The notes: generated by a model from the sequence alone, not told the origin. 64,000 nucleotides of DNA from Phytophthora colocasiae (GCA_018806915.1 JAGKQI010000045.1:1240001-1304000); one strand, 5' to 3'. Shown: positions 1-11,294, counted from the stretch's first letter. Translations and numbers: made by a program.

Positions 1-712
1 TCGCCTGTCGCTCACGGTATGATCGCCACATCATCGTCTACAACCCAAGAAAGCCTACAGGGAAATACTATTTTAAACTCTACATGTGTTGTTGTTCAAC
101 GACGTGGTTTGTACTCGACTTCAAACTACATTGCTCGAGTGATTTGGGCGTTCGTATGGATGGCGTTGTCTCGGTAGCTGAAAAACGCAAAATGGAGCAG
201 TTGGTGGCGCAGCCCTCGGAAGTTCGTTCCAGATGACGGCATCACTTCATGGCTCGCAGCGAATAGTGAATACTGACAACACCTACACGTCATGCTTGCT
301 TCTTGAGAGCCTTCGCACGATTGGATTAAACGGACGTGGAACGGTCCGGGCTTCCAGCAAAATTTTCCCTCATTTTACGATGATCCAGTCTGGTGATTCA
401 AAGCCACGAGGGTATCCGAAACAAGGTGTGCGTATAGCCAAGCATATTGTCGCTGCTAGTTGGGTGGATGGGTCAATAGTAAACGTGGTCTCAAATGCTG
501 ATGCTTCTGACACCACCACAGTATTTCGGCGCATAAAGGAGAAACATGAGGCATTTTCAGCTCCAAGGTGCGTAAGTGAATACAACAACGCCATGCAAGG
601 CGTAGACAGACATGATCAGTTACGTGGGCGCTTTTCGCTCGCTAGTGGCCATTCTTTCCAGAAGTGGCACAAAAAATTGGCCATGGCACTCTTGGATATT
701 GCGAAGTGCAAT
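1..712 (+). pseudogene. piggyBac-type transposase, central part (left piece of split gene)
   Basis: This is part of a DDE transposase of the piggyBac/PGBD type (DDE_Tnp_1_7), the enzyme that cuts and pastes TTAA-flanked elements. The start lies left of the window. Bases 1-232 read as transposase in one frame (segment NPRKPTGKYYFKLYMCC), reach a stop near 230, and homology resumes from 233 in another frame, so there is a frameshift near 230. The 233 frame carries NTDNTYTS, a GTVRA segment, and the conserved YNNAMQGVDRHDQLRGR motif with the third catalytic Asp, followed by KWHKKLAMALLDIAKCN. The reading stops matching at 712, where a tyrosine-recombinase retroelement begins. Homology returns in frame at 5553. 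The family call is from recalled motifs; the breakage is seen directly. Confidence 0.8.
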
Positions 713-714
713 GG

Positions 715-749
715 TGGATTCCCGGGCGTCTGCGTCGCCCGGGAATCCA
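715..749. repeat. 14 bp perfect inverted repeat at left end of the retroelement
   Basis: Bases 715-728 (TGGATTCCCGGGCG) are repeated in inverse complement at 736-749, separated by 7 bases. A second palindrome, GATCCTCGAGGATC, follows within 25 bases. Both lie at the left edge of the tyrosine-recombinase retroelement and could fold into hairpins or serve as recombinase binding sites. The repeats are seen directly; the role is inferred. Confidence 0.7.
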
Positions 750-892
750 GTTTTCCGGATCCTCGAGGATCGACAATTTAGCGGCCAGATTAGCGGCTGT
801 AGCGGAGCCGAACTCAACAGCCTTAGGTCAGTTTCAGATTTTCTCTAAGCTAATAATCTCGACCTCAGCTCCCTTCACCTTCGGATATCGGA

Positions 893-1872
893 ATGACGAC
901 TATATCCTACTACTACCTCAAACCTGGGACGCTCGAAACGTCTGGGTTCTGCTACGGCTCGGCCGAGCAAGACGGTTCAGACCTCGGTGAGGAGATCCGC
1001 GTGAAACGTGTCGCCAGCGGTCACTGGAGAGAACTAGATACCTACTCGGCAGAGGTTCCTGTCTCCGCGGTGAAACATCGAGAGGTTTCGGAAGAAGAGG
1101 CCTACAATGGTGTTGGAACGTATGTTGGAAGCTGTGTGTGAATGGCGGTGTGGAACGCTGGACCTACGGGGTAGTGACTGGCTTCAAATGGAGTGCCCTG
1201 GTAGATCGACGTATACTTCACATCACCGCGGCGGAAGGCAACTTCGAGTTCATCTATGAGGCTGAGCTCCTACAAGACCTAGCAGCGGAAAACTACGCTA
1301 TGCGGTTGTGCAACGGGAAGTCAATCCTGTCCGTGATGCCGACGGAAATGCGTTCGATCCACGAAGCTGCCTACAAACTGTTCAATGCACGTGGTCGATC
1401 TGCTGTCCGATCGGTCGCCACGATTTGCGAGAGGTTAGAGCTGGATACTGAGGAAGAGACGGGTGTTGTACCATTGTTCGACATTTCCGAAATGGAAGTG
1501 TCTCACGTGTCGGCCAAATATATTTTGGACTTCATCTTTTATCATGACGGAAGGCGACAAATTCCCGCCACAATAAAGTTGGGTGGGTCCGTCTTCGAAG
1601 AACCAGCGGAGGAGGCCGTGCCAGAGGTCACTGCTGTAGAGGTGAATTCAGCAAGCGCTCGTAGTCCTCTCCGAGAACAGACCGGCACCGGATTAGACCC
1701 TCTCGAAGAATCTGATGAGGATAGCGAGGAAGGTATTCGAGGTGGAATCAGCTCAGCAGCGCGAGCGACTGTCAAAAGAGCGCGCGAGGGCGACCTCATT
1801 GACTTTAGTATTCGCGCTCAGGCTCGCCCCCGCCGAGAAGCGAGAGAACAAGCTACCCACGGACTGCAGTAA
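893..1872 (+). CDS. unassigned ORF region of the retroelement (gag position)
   Basis: Two frames meet here: 893-1141 (82 codons) and 1138-1872 (244 codons), overlapping by four bases. The second has an even amino-acid mix, then an acidic stretch (EESDEDSEE) and a basic tail (RARPRREAREQ). I recognise no domain. Its place upstream of the reverse transcriptase is where DIRS/Ngaro elements carry a gag-like or accessory ORF, and that is the only ground for the suggestion. From about 1,950 to 2,480 the sequence is rich in short irregular ACTGTC/ACCGTC-like words that translate as Thr/Val/Ser repeats. The overlap may be a decay frameshift or a real frame change; one copy cannot decide. Confidence 0.4.
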
Positions 1873-2486
1873 AGCCTCCTTGACGGTGGGCCAGCTGAAA
1901 GTACTGGAAAAGGGCAGTTTCGTGCGACCAGGTTGCAGAATACAGTGCACCAAGCCATTGTCAACGGTACGTATATGCACATGAACTCACAGTTATTCGT
2001 TGAGCACTTGCAGGCACAAACGTCAGTGCCGACTCTGTGTCGCGCACTACACCGGGCACCGTCCATCCCGCAACCATCAGTTCAAGCCAGCCTGCCACAG
2101 TCGACGGGGCTCTGCCTGTCACTGTCGGCCCAAACAACAATGCTACGGTCAGCTTAGCTGCACTCGCTACCGTCAGCAGGGTCACTGTCTGTGCTAAGGA
2201 AAGCAACTCACTCGGCTCAGCCATTCCAGTCACGATCCGATGTATCTTCCGTGTCCCCGTCGACGCAGCAAACAGCTCCACAGTCGGCGCACTTCGATTG
2301 CCACTGACGGCAGTACCACAGTCAGCACCATCACAGCCGGTCCTGATAGTACCACCACAGTGCGACTAAGGACGATACCCGTAGTGCAGGTCGGGACACC
2401 AGGGCCAACGCAGAGTAACGTGCATCGCGCAGCAGCAAGCGGGACGTCACGGCCGTCGCAATCCCGATCTTGCACGAGGTTACAGA

Positions 2487-4480
2487 GTGGGGCGAAGGGA
2501 AGCCGCCCGTCACACGAACTCTCGACTCCCCGACTCGCGACCCAGGGTGACTTCGTGGCCCATCGCCAAGAGCCAGGCTCGAAGTGTCCGGGCACAGTTA
2601 GTGCAGATACACCACCGGAAAATTGCTGGGGAACGACTGCTTCAACAGGAGCTGGCTCGCTACAACGTCCCATTCCCTAGTTTCTACCCTACGACGCGCC
2701 CGAACACGGTACCTGCACGTTATGAGCTGGATAGGTCTAAGCAAGGTGCCTACAGTGCATACTTGCACCGTTCGGGCACGCAGCTTGCCGACTTTATTCG
2801 CCTCCTGCGCGGGGAATGTGACTCAGACCCTGCTCCCAACAAAGCCTTACATGTGCCAGTTGACGATCCTTCATGGATATCGTATCGATTTGCATCCCAC
2901 TGGGCGGATATTGTCAGGCACGGAGTCACACCGAGGTGGCACCACGCCCCCCCCCCCCCCCCCCCCTCCCCAAGTGTGTCCTCCCTCCAACCACGGATCT
3001 GCTCGCCGGGCATTGAATGCTCTGGTCAAGAACATTAGAAAAGGTCAAGACGAGGATCGTTAACTTGTTCTCGACTTTGAATTGGTTCTCAGTCTCGATG
3101 GGATATTCTGCAGCCCGTTCGGGGCAGTACCTAAGGATGACAGGCCGTTGAGTGAGGATGCACGTGTTATTCACGATCATTCGTTCCCTAGAGGTGAATC
3201 GATCAACGACTTCTCTGTACCACTGGACGAGATCGACATCAGCTATGACGGAACCAGAGCAATTGCTTCGCGCATTGAGGAGGTGGAGCGCGAGTTTCCT
3301 GGCCTTTCGCGTATGATGTCCGGAGATGTCAGTGGCGCTTTCCGCCATATACCTCTGCATGTAGATCACTGCTGCAAGTTTGCTGGAACGATCCCCGAAC
3401 TGGGGATTCTTGTAGTGGATTTGTGCTGCCCGTTCGGCTGGCGAAACTCACCGGCATCATACGCTGTTGCTGGTGGAGCCATTAATCATTTGTACTCGTC
3501 GTCTAAACCGCGCTGGCCTGGACAACCTCCGTGCGGAGCCTCGCGCTTTGACGGGAAAGTATGGTGCGACGATCACAATTGCGTAGAACCGGACATTGGA
3601 ACGCGACTAGCCGAAGGAGCGGCAGTGTTACGGGCAGCGATGATCCACATCTTAGGGCCCTCCGCCTGCAGCGAAGACAAATTTACCGCGTGGTTCCGTC
3701 ATGGAACTGCCCTTGGCCTTGAATGGGATCTGCACCGGCGATCCTTGTCAATTCCAGCGCTGAAGATTGACAAGGCTCGTCACCGCATTCGCGCCTTGTG
3801 TGTACAGTCCCGGGCAACTCGAACGGAGCTCAACAAAGTCCTCGGGTCTTTGCGTCATGTCGCCACTTGTGTACGGTCGGCGGCGCCGTTCTTTCAGCGG
3901 CTGGCTGCGGCTCAACGACGAGCACCACATTTTGGTGCTGTCCCACTTTCAGACGGGGCCAAGGACGATCTCCGGTGGTTCTTAGCAATTTTGGCAGCTG
4001 ATGAGCTCAATGCCATCCCGCTATCTCGGTTTACGTGCTTTCAATTGCCGCCGATAGAGATATTTATGGATGCACGCGATGAGAGACTATGCGCTCTTTA
4101 CCCTGCTAGGCGAGAGTATTTACAAGTCCGCTTTGACGCAGAGGAGCTCTCTTCTATTCAAGACCTGAAGGCAGGACGCCGGAGTTGGATGGACATCAAC
4201 GTACGTGAGCTTATGAGTGCTGTCTATGCTTCACTTGTCTGGGGTCCTGCTTGGAAAACGAGGCCTGGCGATCCCGACGTTCATGTGCTGCTAGGATCGA
4301 TAACACCACGGCGGTCGCGTGGAATAACAGGAGGTCGTCTCGTAACCCCTTTGCCCAGATGCTACTACGACTACTCGCGCTTCAAGAAGCTCGCTACCAT
4401 TTCTACGTGTCGGCGATGCATATTCCCGGCGCTGTGAACGTTATGGCAGACGCTGGCAGTCGTGTCTGGCAGTCAGAGGT
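2487..4480 (+). pseudogene. DIRS/Ngaro-type reverse transcriptase and RNase H, broken
   Basis: The product would copy the element RNA into DNA. The N-terminal part (PSWISYRFASHWADIVRHG) ends at a poly-C tract of about 20 bases near 2947-2967, where the frame changes. The next frame runs NHGSARRALNALVKNIRKG and then hits a stop at 3061-3063. The reverse transcriptase core continues to about 4,250 with motif A MSGDVSGAFRHIPLH and the metal-binding box KVWCDDHNC in place of the usual YxDD. RNase H follows with FMDARDE and ELMSAVYASLVW, then a frameshift near 4,255 to IDNTTAVAWNN and HIPGAVNVMADAGSR. The domains are complete enough to place the element in the DIRS order, but at least three lesions prevent one product. 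Confidence 0.8.
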
Positions 4481-4504
4481 CAAGCCTCACGCTTTTACTA
4501 ACTT

Positions 4505-5541
4505 GTGTGCTGGTTGGACACAGGTTACCATCCCCGCGAGCTCGCGCAAACTCTTGCAGGTCTGGAAGCGTTACTCCGAGCAGGAGCTCTGACCGGATCC
4601 TCACGGGTAGCTTACTCACGGGCATGGGCTCAATGGATATCATGGTGCCAGTTTACGCAGTATTCACCATGGCTTCCGCGGGACGCAACTTCGGAATCTA
4701 CCGCTCAACTTGGCGCCTTCGCGGTCTTCTTGTGGAAATTTGGTATGAACCGCCGACAGCAGGGCAATTATTATGGTACAATCTGTTCTAAGTTGTGCGC
4801 GATACGATGGCGTCATCGGTTTGAACAAGGCTACGACCCTGGACTGACTGCCCAACATGCGCTGCTGCTACGCGGCATTCGCCGTTTCACTAGCCCCGTT
4901 GTTAAGCCGAGCTTATTGCGACGGATCCACAGCAACCTGGATGTACACCGGACCGAGCACCAGCTCCTGTGGAATGGATTACTACTGGCCTACTTCTTCC
5001 TACTCCGTCGGTCAGAGTATCTGTACATTGGTAAAAAGTACCAACCCTTCGTGCTCCGTCTCAGCGACATCCAATTCTGCGGGAGTGAAGGACAAGAGGT
5101 GAAACCACGGAAGGCAGTGATTGTGGGAATTTTATTGAGAGGGGCTAAGAACTACCAGTTCGGACGAGAAGAATTTCGGTTCCAGCACGCGTCTGGCGAC
5201 CCGATATTGTGCCCAGTGCGAGCCGCTCGCTGGATAGAGAAGGCGGCCAAGTAATTGGAACACGACCCGAGGAGCCTGCCCTCAAGTTGGGCAAAAGAGG
5301 CGGTATTTCATCAAGCCTAATGGCAAGGATAATCAAGAGCTCGGCATCAGAAGCGGGACTAGATCCAGCACGTTTCTCCACTCATTCTGTCAGAATTGGC
5401 GGTGCGACAAAGCTGCTCAATGCAGGAGCGGACCGACTGGTGATTAAACTGCTCGAAAGATGGCTGTCCTCGTGTTTCGAAGATTATCCAGTCCTGACAT
5501 CAGAGGGCACCGCTGGTCTGTCCAAGTTGATGTGCCAGTGA
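4505..5541 (+). pseudogene. tyrosine recombinase of the retroelement, frameshifted
   Basis: This is the integrase-equivalent of DIRS/Ngaro elements, a phage-integrase-fold enzyme that joins circular cDNA to the genome. The N-terminal helical DNA-binding part includes SRVAYSRAWAQWISWC. The catalytic domain shows the first Arg in FFLLRRSEYL, the HxxR box HSVRIGGATKLLNAG near 5,375-5,420, and the likely nucleophile Tyr in CFEDYP near 5,483. The first frame stops at 5252-5254; the remainder reads in a second frame from about 5,230, so a frameshift separates the first Arg from the HxxR-Tyr half. The stop at 5539-5541 is 11 bases from the piggyBac junction. Confidence 0.8.
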
Positions 5542-5552
5542 GCTGCGTTCAG

Positions 5553-6249
5553 CAATTTCTATGTGGGGCACCTCCATGCCACTCCCAGGCAAGGATAATG
5601 TACTTCTAGCCCCACGAGATGATCCTTGGAAAGCGTTTGTTTGCAACGAACTGGCCAATGGCTATTTTCCAGACGCTACCGATGAAACTACTAGATCTGT
5701 CAATGGGCGAGATACTCATCGATCGTTCGTTGTCGAACTAGTGCGCGAGCTGTTCAATGGGACGTGGTTGAAGTGGCTGGATACTGACAATGGGTTGATT
5801 TTCGCTTCTGCTAGCACGACCAATACATCTATACCCACCGAAACAAACGGAACTGTAATCTCGGTGCCACCCGATTCACATGTGGCCGGTGTTGCCAAAT
5901 AATCATGGACGGTAGAAGCCGGACAATGCGTGAGTGCACAATCTGCAAATTTGAATGCAGGGATGCTACGCAGAAAACGGATTTTTGTCTGATGCATCGC
6001 GTTGCGCTTTGCAAAATGGTTTTTCCAGTCGATCGCAGCAAACAGCACTTGTGTCAACAAGAAACATGGACATGTTGGCAGAAATTTCATAGCTACTACG
6101 AGCCAAAACACGTCTATACGGTAGACGGAAATTTGCGCAGAACGTCTCCTATCTACATCGCACAAGCACCATTTCTAAAGGCGCGCAAAGATGAAAAAAA
6201 GTCTCGTAAAGGCTCTTCAGCTGTAGGCGATACTTTGGTCGTGCTCTAA
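5553..6249 (+). pseudogene. piggyBac-type transposase, C-terminal part (right piece of split gene)
   Basis: This continues the transposase interrupted at 712. The frame through 5553-5902 carries RDTHRSFVVELVRELFNGTW, which matches the helical region after the catalytic core in piggyBac proteins. A frame change between about 5,820 and 5,905 leads to the C-terminal Cys-rich domain (CGRCC, ECTICKFEC, then C, H and C), ending at the stop before 6249. Such Zn-ribbon tails bind the element ends in PGBD proteins. The segment from 5858 onward is also the start of the left arm of a large inverted repeat, so its coding end recurs on the minus strand at 10903-11294. Confidence 0.7.
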
Positions 6250-7947
6250 GCTACCTTAGCTCAGCTAAGCAATACATTGAGCACAACAGAACCTCGTCTA
6301 TTTTGTATAATTGAAGAGCTGCAACCTCGAATCGATGTCCTCACTGCTTTGTTCCCAAAAGGAAGCAAATGAGAGTGTAAACTAAAAGGGGAGATGCCTG
6401 TACCCACGGACTTCAACGGTAAGGGGGGTAGCTGGTGTGTGTCAGTGATAATGTCGTATAGTGTTGTCGAAGCAGGCTTTGCTATTGTGCTATTTTCCAG
6501 ACGAGTGCAAACACGGATCAAACACACTAAGTATTGTATGACGAAGATCGCTATTTGAACATCAAACGTCGTTGTGCTTTGATTTGCTAAGACCAGTCTT
6601 TGGAAAAGTAAGACCAGTCTTAGATATTGTAGTACCAAACTGTCAGTTCAGCTGAGCCAAGATGCATGAGATGCAAAACTAAGAAGACAAGACAAGAGTA
6701 TCGCACCGATAAGCTATGTATATTCAATTTACTGCTCCGCCATATTGAAGCGTATATACTGGGTAGTTCTCACAGCAACACTCATCCTACGGAACCAACG
6801 TTTTCAATCCGGGTGTCACGACAACGAATCGGAAACGATGACTGTCGTCAATGACGGAACAGCCTGAACAGAGAGAAGGCCCTCTGTCCAATTTGGTCAC
6901 AACTTTACTTGTGTTAGTGATTGGCAGCTTCAAAGATATCATCGTGTTCATTTTCCATCTCAGTACAGGCAAGTATGGCTACTACTCATCGGTTCCAGTG
7001 GCACGAGTGAGTGAGAAGAGTCACTTGTCAGTCTCAACATCTCCACTTGCCGTTGCGTCCACACTGCGATCAATCTGCACCAACTCCCATGCCACGTAGC
7101 TAAAGTTTATATTATACTGGCCATGCCATCCCTGTAGTGGTTGCTGAAGCTTGTGAGGTCTCACAGTATGCCTTCGGTAGCGCAACACCGCTCGTAGTGG
7201 GTGCGAGCGTTTCGGTGATTGCTGTAGCAGAGGTCAGTGACGCAGTGATGGTGGTGCCCAACAGAGCCTCCGGTATGCAACGTCGTTCGTGGTGGGGAGG
7301 TTTGCCGTGAGTGGTGACGCGACGGCCACGATGGTGATAGCTTCTAACCGGTCCTAGGGCATGCACCGACACCCATGGGGATGGTACTCGCAAATTCTCT
7401 CGAAGCGGGGGATATGGATCGATGGAGGCAAGGCTTTCAGCACGGCGTCTGGCACGCAGCATCTTCGTAAATTGAGAGCAGCACCAGGGCCTACGGCGGC
7501 CATTTGGACGGTGGTGGCACTGCTGTGGAGGCGGAGCTGGCATCGTCAGTCGCTATTGCACAAGCTGGCAAAACTAGGAATGACATTAACTCGGATTTGG
7601 ATTTTGATCTCGAAACGCGCGCGATCTATCGTCCATGTATGGTGCCACTAGATACAATCCAAGGTTGAAGAAAGTAGTTCCGCCAATAAGATTAAAATTG
7701 GTAGGCGTTAAGGTCAATGATTGGCAGGATGTGTTGAAGATCGTAGATAAAAGGCTGTGATTGGTGGAATCCGCAAAAGCGAGCCCATTGGGAAAAAGCA
7801 GCGTGTGTCCCACGCATTAGCCACACCCAAAGGGCATGGGTGACGCGCCGAGATGGGCATTCATGATCTACACCTAATAACGAGTTAGCAATGATTCATA
7901 TAACTCCAGTTGAAATTAACAGTCCTATTGACGACTAAAAGTATGAC
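5858..7947 (+). repeat. left arm of 5.4 kb inverted repeat
   Basis: This roughly 2.09 kb arm recurs in inverse complement at 9198-11294. ORFs in one arm reappear with identical translations in the other, and coordinates add to 17145 on the inner side and 17152 on the outer side, showing one net 7 bp change. That change sits at a G run (6 G at 6423-6428, 12 C at 10717-10728, plus one extra base). I noticed one further mismatch near the inner edge. The arm holds the piggyBac C-terminal coding end, a repeated TAAGACCAGTCTT motif near 6,587-6,640, and no protein I recognise. The 75-codon minus-strand ORF at 7586-7813 is unassigned. Confidence 0.92.
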
Positions 7948-8009
7948 TGGTTTGGGTTAAAATTCTCTCCTTAGTATAGAGACACTTCCGGATTTGCCAA
8001 GATGTGGTG

Positions 8010-8790
8010 ATGGCGGATTTTTCGGACGTCGAAGATCTGGTGTTGTTTCGTTTGGTGAAGGAACAAGTAGATGCGGGAAAAAAAGTGGACCGGAAACCCA
8101 TAGGGAAGGCTATGTCATCAACCGGGAAAAACCAAGAACAACTTCGAAGCCGGCTAAAAACCCTCAAGAGGACTCACGGTTGAGATTGGACCCGCTTTCC
8201 ACGATATTTGTTTTGTGAGCATACGAAATCGATTCCGCCGTTCCATAACAAACCTCAGCGGTCAAGTGAAGCAATTATATCAACAACCGATGAGATTCAC
8301 CATCAAGTGGCTGAGTTATTTTCCTCAGTTTCGTGACAGCAGATTCGCTTAAGAAGCGCCACACCAGACGCATCCTGCTGAGCTGACTTTTATGGCAGTG
8401 TCTACAATCCTATCAGCTCTACCAACCCTATCAATTAAGGATGTTTTCTGGATGTTGGATTCAGTATCGGCAATGTTATTGCGCAAGTGGGGCTAGCAAC
8501 AAGTGTTGGGATATCAATAGGAGTTGAGCTTCAAGATAACCTTGCATTGCTGTCGAAGACGATTATCTATGGGGCTACGTCACGACTCCCAAAGCTTGTC
8601 AAGGTTACGACATTCAGGGGGCTCGCTCTGTCACTCGCGATGCGATGCAATCCAGTACGGTGGCATTTTCTAATAATCTCGTGTTCGATCCATCGAGCAA
8701 CGATGCACTGGAGCTGCTTGCTATAAAAGCGCCCTATCTCGTTCATCTTGTTGTAACGCGCAAGTTTTGCTGGCGCCACGGAGAAGGATG
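8010..8790 (+). pseudogene. Myb/SANT-like plus DOT1-like methyltransferase, broken
   Basis: A small Myb/SANT-like DNA-binding segment starts at the ATG near 8010 (MADFSDVEDLVLFRLVKEQ, then GKAMSS and RSRLKTLKRTHG) and runs into an in-frame stop. Similarity continues past the stop (FPRYLFCEHTKSIPPF). After a frameshift near 8,450 comes a SAM-binding motif I, LDVGFSIGNVIAQVGLATS, then GVELQDNLALL. A later frame gives VAFSNNLVFDPSSNDALELL, resembling the N-rich motif after the SAM site in DOT1 methyltransferases. From recalled sequences I take this as a remnant of the TE-associated, multicopy DOT1-like family of Phytophthora. The usual Gly-rich loop reads GFSIGN, so one Gly is replaced. It fills the loop of the large inverted repeat and cannot make a full protein. 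Confidence 0.55.
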
Positions 8791-9197
8791 AAAACGCGAA
8801 TTATGTTCGGTGTGGCAACTCCATCGGATCTTACCAGTTTACGTCTCGTGGTCAGCTCAGTCTCACCAGGTGTTCTGGTATACTAAGAAGAGTAGTGTCT
8901 AAAGCGTTTTCCCAGGCAACCCATGCATACATGTTGTAAAGCAAGCTTATTCTTTTTAGGTGACAATTTCTTTAGTTCGTATACGTGTACAGTATTACCT
9001 AGTCTGTCATAGTAGCCATGAGGGCGAAGGCTCAAGAATAGCTTTTGTTCCTGTACAATCAAGCTCCCAAGTCAATGGATCTCGTCACGAGCAATGGAAA
9101 TCATGCTGAAGGAGAATCTCCAAGGCGAAATGCTGGTAAAGTAGTGCCTTTAACTCTTTCAATCCTATCGAAAGCTGTGCTGCATGCCATTAGCGTT

Positions 9198-11294
9198 GTC
9201 ATATTTTTAGTCGTCAATAGGACTGTTAATTTCAACTGGAGTTATATGAATCATTGCTAACTCGTTATTAGGTGTAGATCATGAATGCCCATCTCGGCGC
9301 GTCACCCATGCCCTTTGGGTGTGGCTAATGCGTGGGACACACGCTGCTTTTTCCCAATGGGCTCGCTTTTGCGGATTCCACCAATCACAGCCTTTTATCT
9401 ACGATCTTCAACACATCCTGCCAATCATTGACCTTAACGCCTACCAATTTTAATCTTATTGGCGGAACTACTTTCTTCAACCTTGGATTGTATCTAGTGG
9501 CACCATACATGGACGATAGATCGCGCGCGTTTCGAGATCAAAATCCAAATCCGAGTTAATGTCATTCCTAGTTTTGCCAGCTTGTGCAATAGCGACTGAC
9601 GATGCCAGCTCCGCCTCCACAGCAGTGCCACCACCGTCCAAATGGCCGCCGTAGGCCCTGGTGCTGCTCTCAATTTACGAAGATGCTGCGTGCCAGACGC
9701 CGTGCTGAAAGCCTTGCCTCCATCGATCCATATCCCCCGCTTCGAGAGAATTTGCGAGTACCATCCCCATGGGTGTCGGTGCATGCCCTAGGACCGGTTA
9801 GAAGCTATCACCATCGTGGCCGTCGCGTCACCACTCACGGCAAACCTCCCCACCACGAACGACGTTGCATACCGGAGGCTCTGTTGGGCACCACCATCAC
9901 TGCGTCACTGACCTCTGCTACAGCAATCACCGAAACGCTCGCACCCACTACGAGCGGTGTTGCGCTACCGAAGGCATACTGTGAGACCTCACAAGCTTCA
10001 GCAACCACTACAGGGATGGCATGGCCAGTATAATATAAACTTTAGCTACGTGGCATGGGAGTTGGTGCAGATTGATCGCAGTGTGGACGCAACGGCAAGT
10101 GGAGATGTTGAGACTGACAAGTGACTCTTCTCACTCACTCGTGCCACTGGAACCGATGAGTAGTAGCCATACTTGCCTGTACTGAGATGGAAAATGAACA
10201 CGATGATATCTTTGAAGCTGCCAATCACTAACACAAGTAAAGTTGTGACCAAATTGGACAGAGGGCCTTCTCTCTGTTCAGGCTGTTCCGTCATTGACGA
10301 CAGTCATCGTTTCCGATTCGTTGTCGTGACACCCGGATTGAAAACGTTGGTTCCGTAGGATGAGTGTTGCTGTGAGAACTACCCAGTATATACGCTTCAA
10401 TATGGCGGAGCAGTAAATTGAATATACATAGCTTATCGGTGCGATACTCTTGTCTTGTCTTCTTAGTTTTGCATCTCATGCATCTTGGCTCAGCTGAACT
10501 GACAGTTTGGTACTACAATATCTAAGACTGGTCTTACTTTTCCAAAGACTGGTCTTAGCAAATCAAAGCACAACGACGTTTGATGTTCAAATAGCGATCT
10601 TCGTCATACAATACTTAGTGTGTTTGATCCGTGTTTGCACTCGTCTGGAAAATAGCACAATAGCAAAGCCTGCTTCGACAACACTATACGACATTATCAC
10701 TGACACACACCAGCTACCCCCCCCCCCCATTACCGTTGAAGTCCGTGGGTACAGGCATCTCCCCTTTTAGTTTACACTCTCATTTGCTTCCTTTTGGGAA
10801 CAAAGCAGTGAGGACATCGATTCGAGGTTGCAGCTCTTCAATTATACAAAATAGACGAGGTTCTGTTGTGCTCAATGTATTGCTTAGCTGAGCTAAGGTA
10901 GCTTAGAGCACGACCAAAGTATCGCCTACAGCTGAAGAGCCTTTACGAGACTTTTTTTCATCTTTGCGCGCCTTTAGAAATGGTGCTTGTGCGATGTAGA
11001 TAGGAGACGTTCTGCGCAAATTTCCGTCTACCGTATAGACGTGTTTTGGCTCGTAGTAGCTATGAAATTTCTGCCAACATGTCCATGTTTCTTGTTGACA
11101 CAAGTGCTGTTTGCTGCGATCGACTGGAAAAACCATTTTGCAAAGCGCAACGCGATGCATCAGACAAAAATCCGTTTTCTGCGTAGCATCCCTGCATTCA
11201 AATTTGCAGATTGTGCACTCACGCATTGTCCGGCTTCTACCGTCCATGATTATTTGGCAACACCGGCCACATGTGAATCGGGTGGCACCGAGAT
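9198..11294 (-). repeat. right arm of 5.4 kb inverted repeat
   Basis: This is the inverse complement of 5858-7947. The arms are separated by 1,250 bases (7948-9197). The inner boundary is at GTCATA (9198-9203). The outer boundary is at 11294, where identity stops within the sequence GGCACCGAGAT. Beyond it the flanks are unrelated (left flank piggyBac coding, right flank unassigned). The minus-strand ORFs of the left arm appear here on the plus strand. Confidence 0.92.
10903..11294 (-). pseudogene. second copy of piggyBac C-terminal Cys-rich domain
   Basis: On the minus strand this repeats the final 117 or so codons of the transposase at 5858-6249, including the CGRCC, ECTICKFEC and terminal LVVL segments. 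The transposase similarity stops at the arm boundary 11294, so this copy never had, or has lost, the upstream domains. An open frame continues a few codons beyond (MIKKHL), which is flanking sequence. Confidence 0.8.

Larger units (their letters stand above)
713..5552 (+). mobile_element. tyrosine-recombinase retrotransposon (DIRS order, Ngaro-like), decayed
   Basis: A 4.84 kb insertion carries, in order, an unassigned ORF region, a reverse transcriptase, an RNase H and a tyrosine recombinase, the gene order of DIRS/Ngaro retroelements. It sits inside a piggyBac transposase gene. Joining base 712 to base 5552 (or 713 to 5553) restores one open transposase frame across the junction, which fixes the ends to within a base and shows no target duplication, as expected for recombinase-mediated insertion. 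A 14 bp inverted repeat lies at the left end. I see no split direct repeats or matching inverted terminal repeat at the right end, where the recombinase stop is only 11 bases from the junction, so the right terminus may be truncated. Frameshifts and a stop break every long domain, so the copy is dead. No methyltransferase domain was seen. Confidence 0.75.

Noticed and set aside
6261..10770. Short ORFs in the arms of the inverted repeat (for example 6851-7099, 7112-7543)
   Set aside because: They occur twice only because the DNA is duplicated. Composition and lack of any domain do not support genes.
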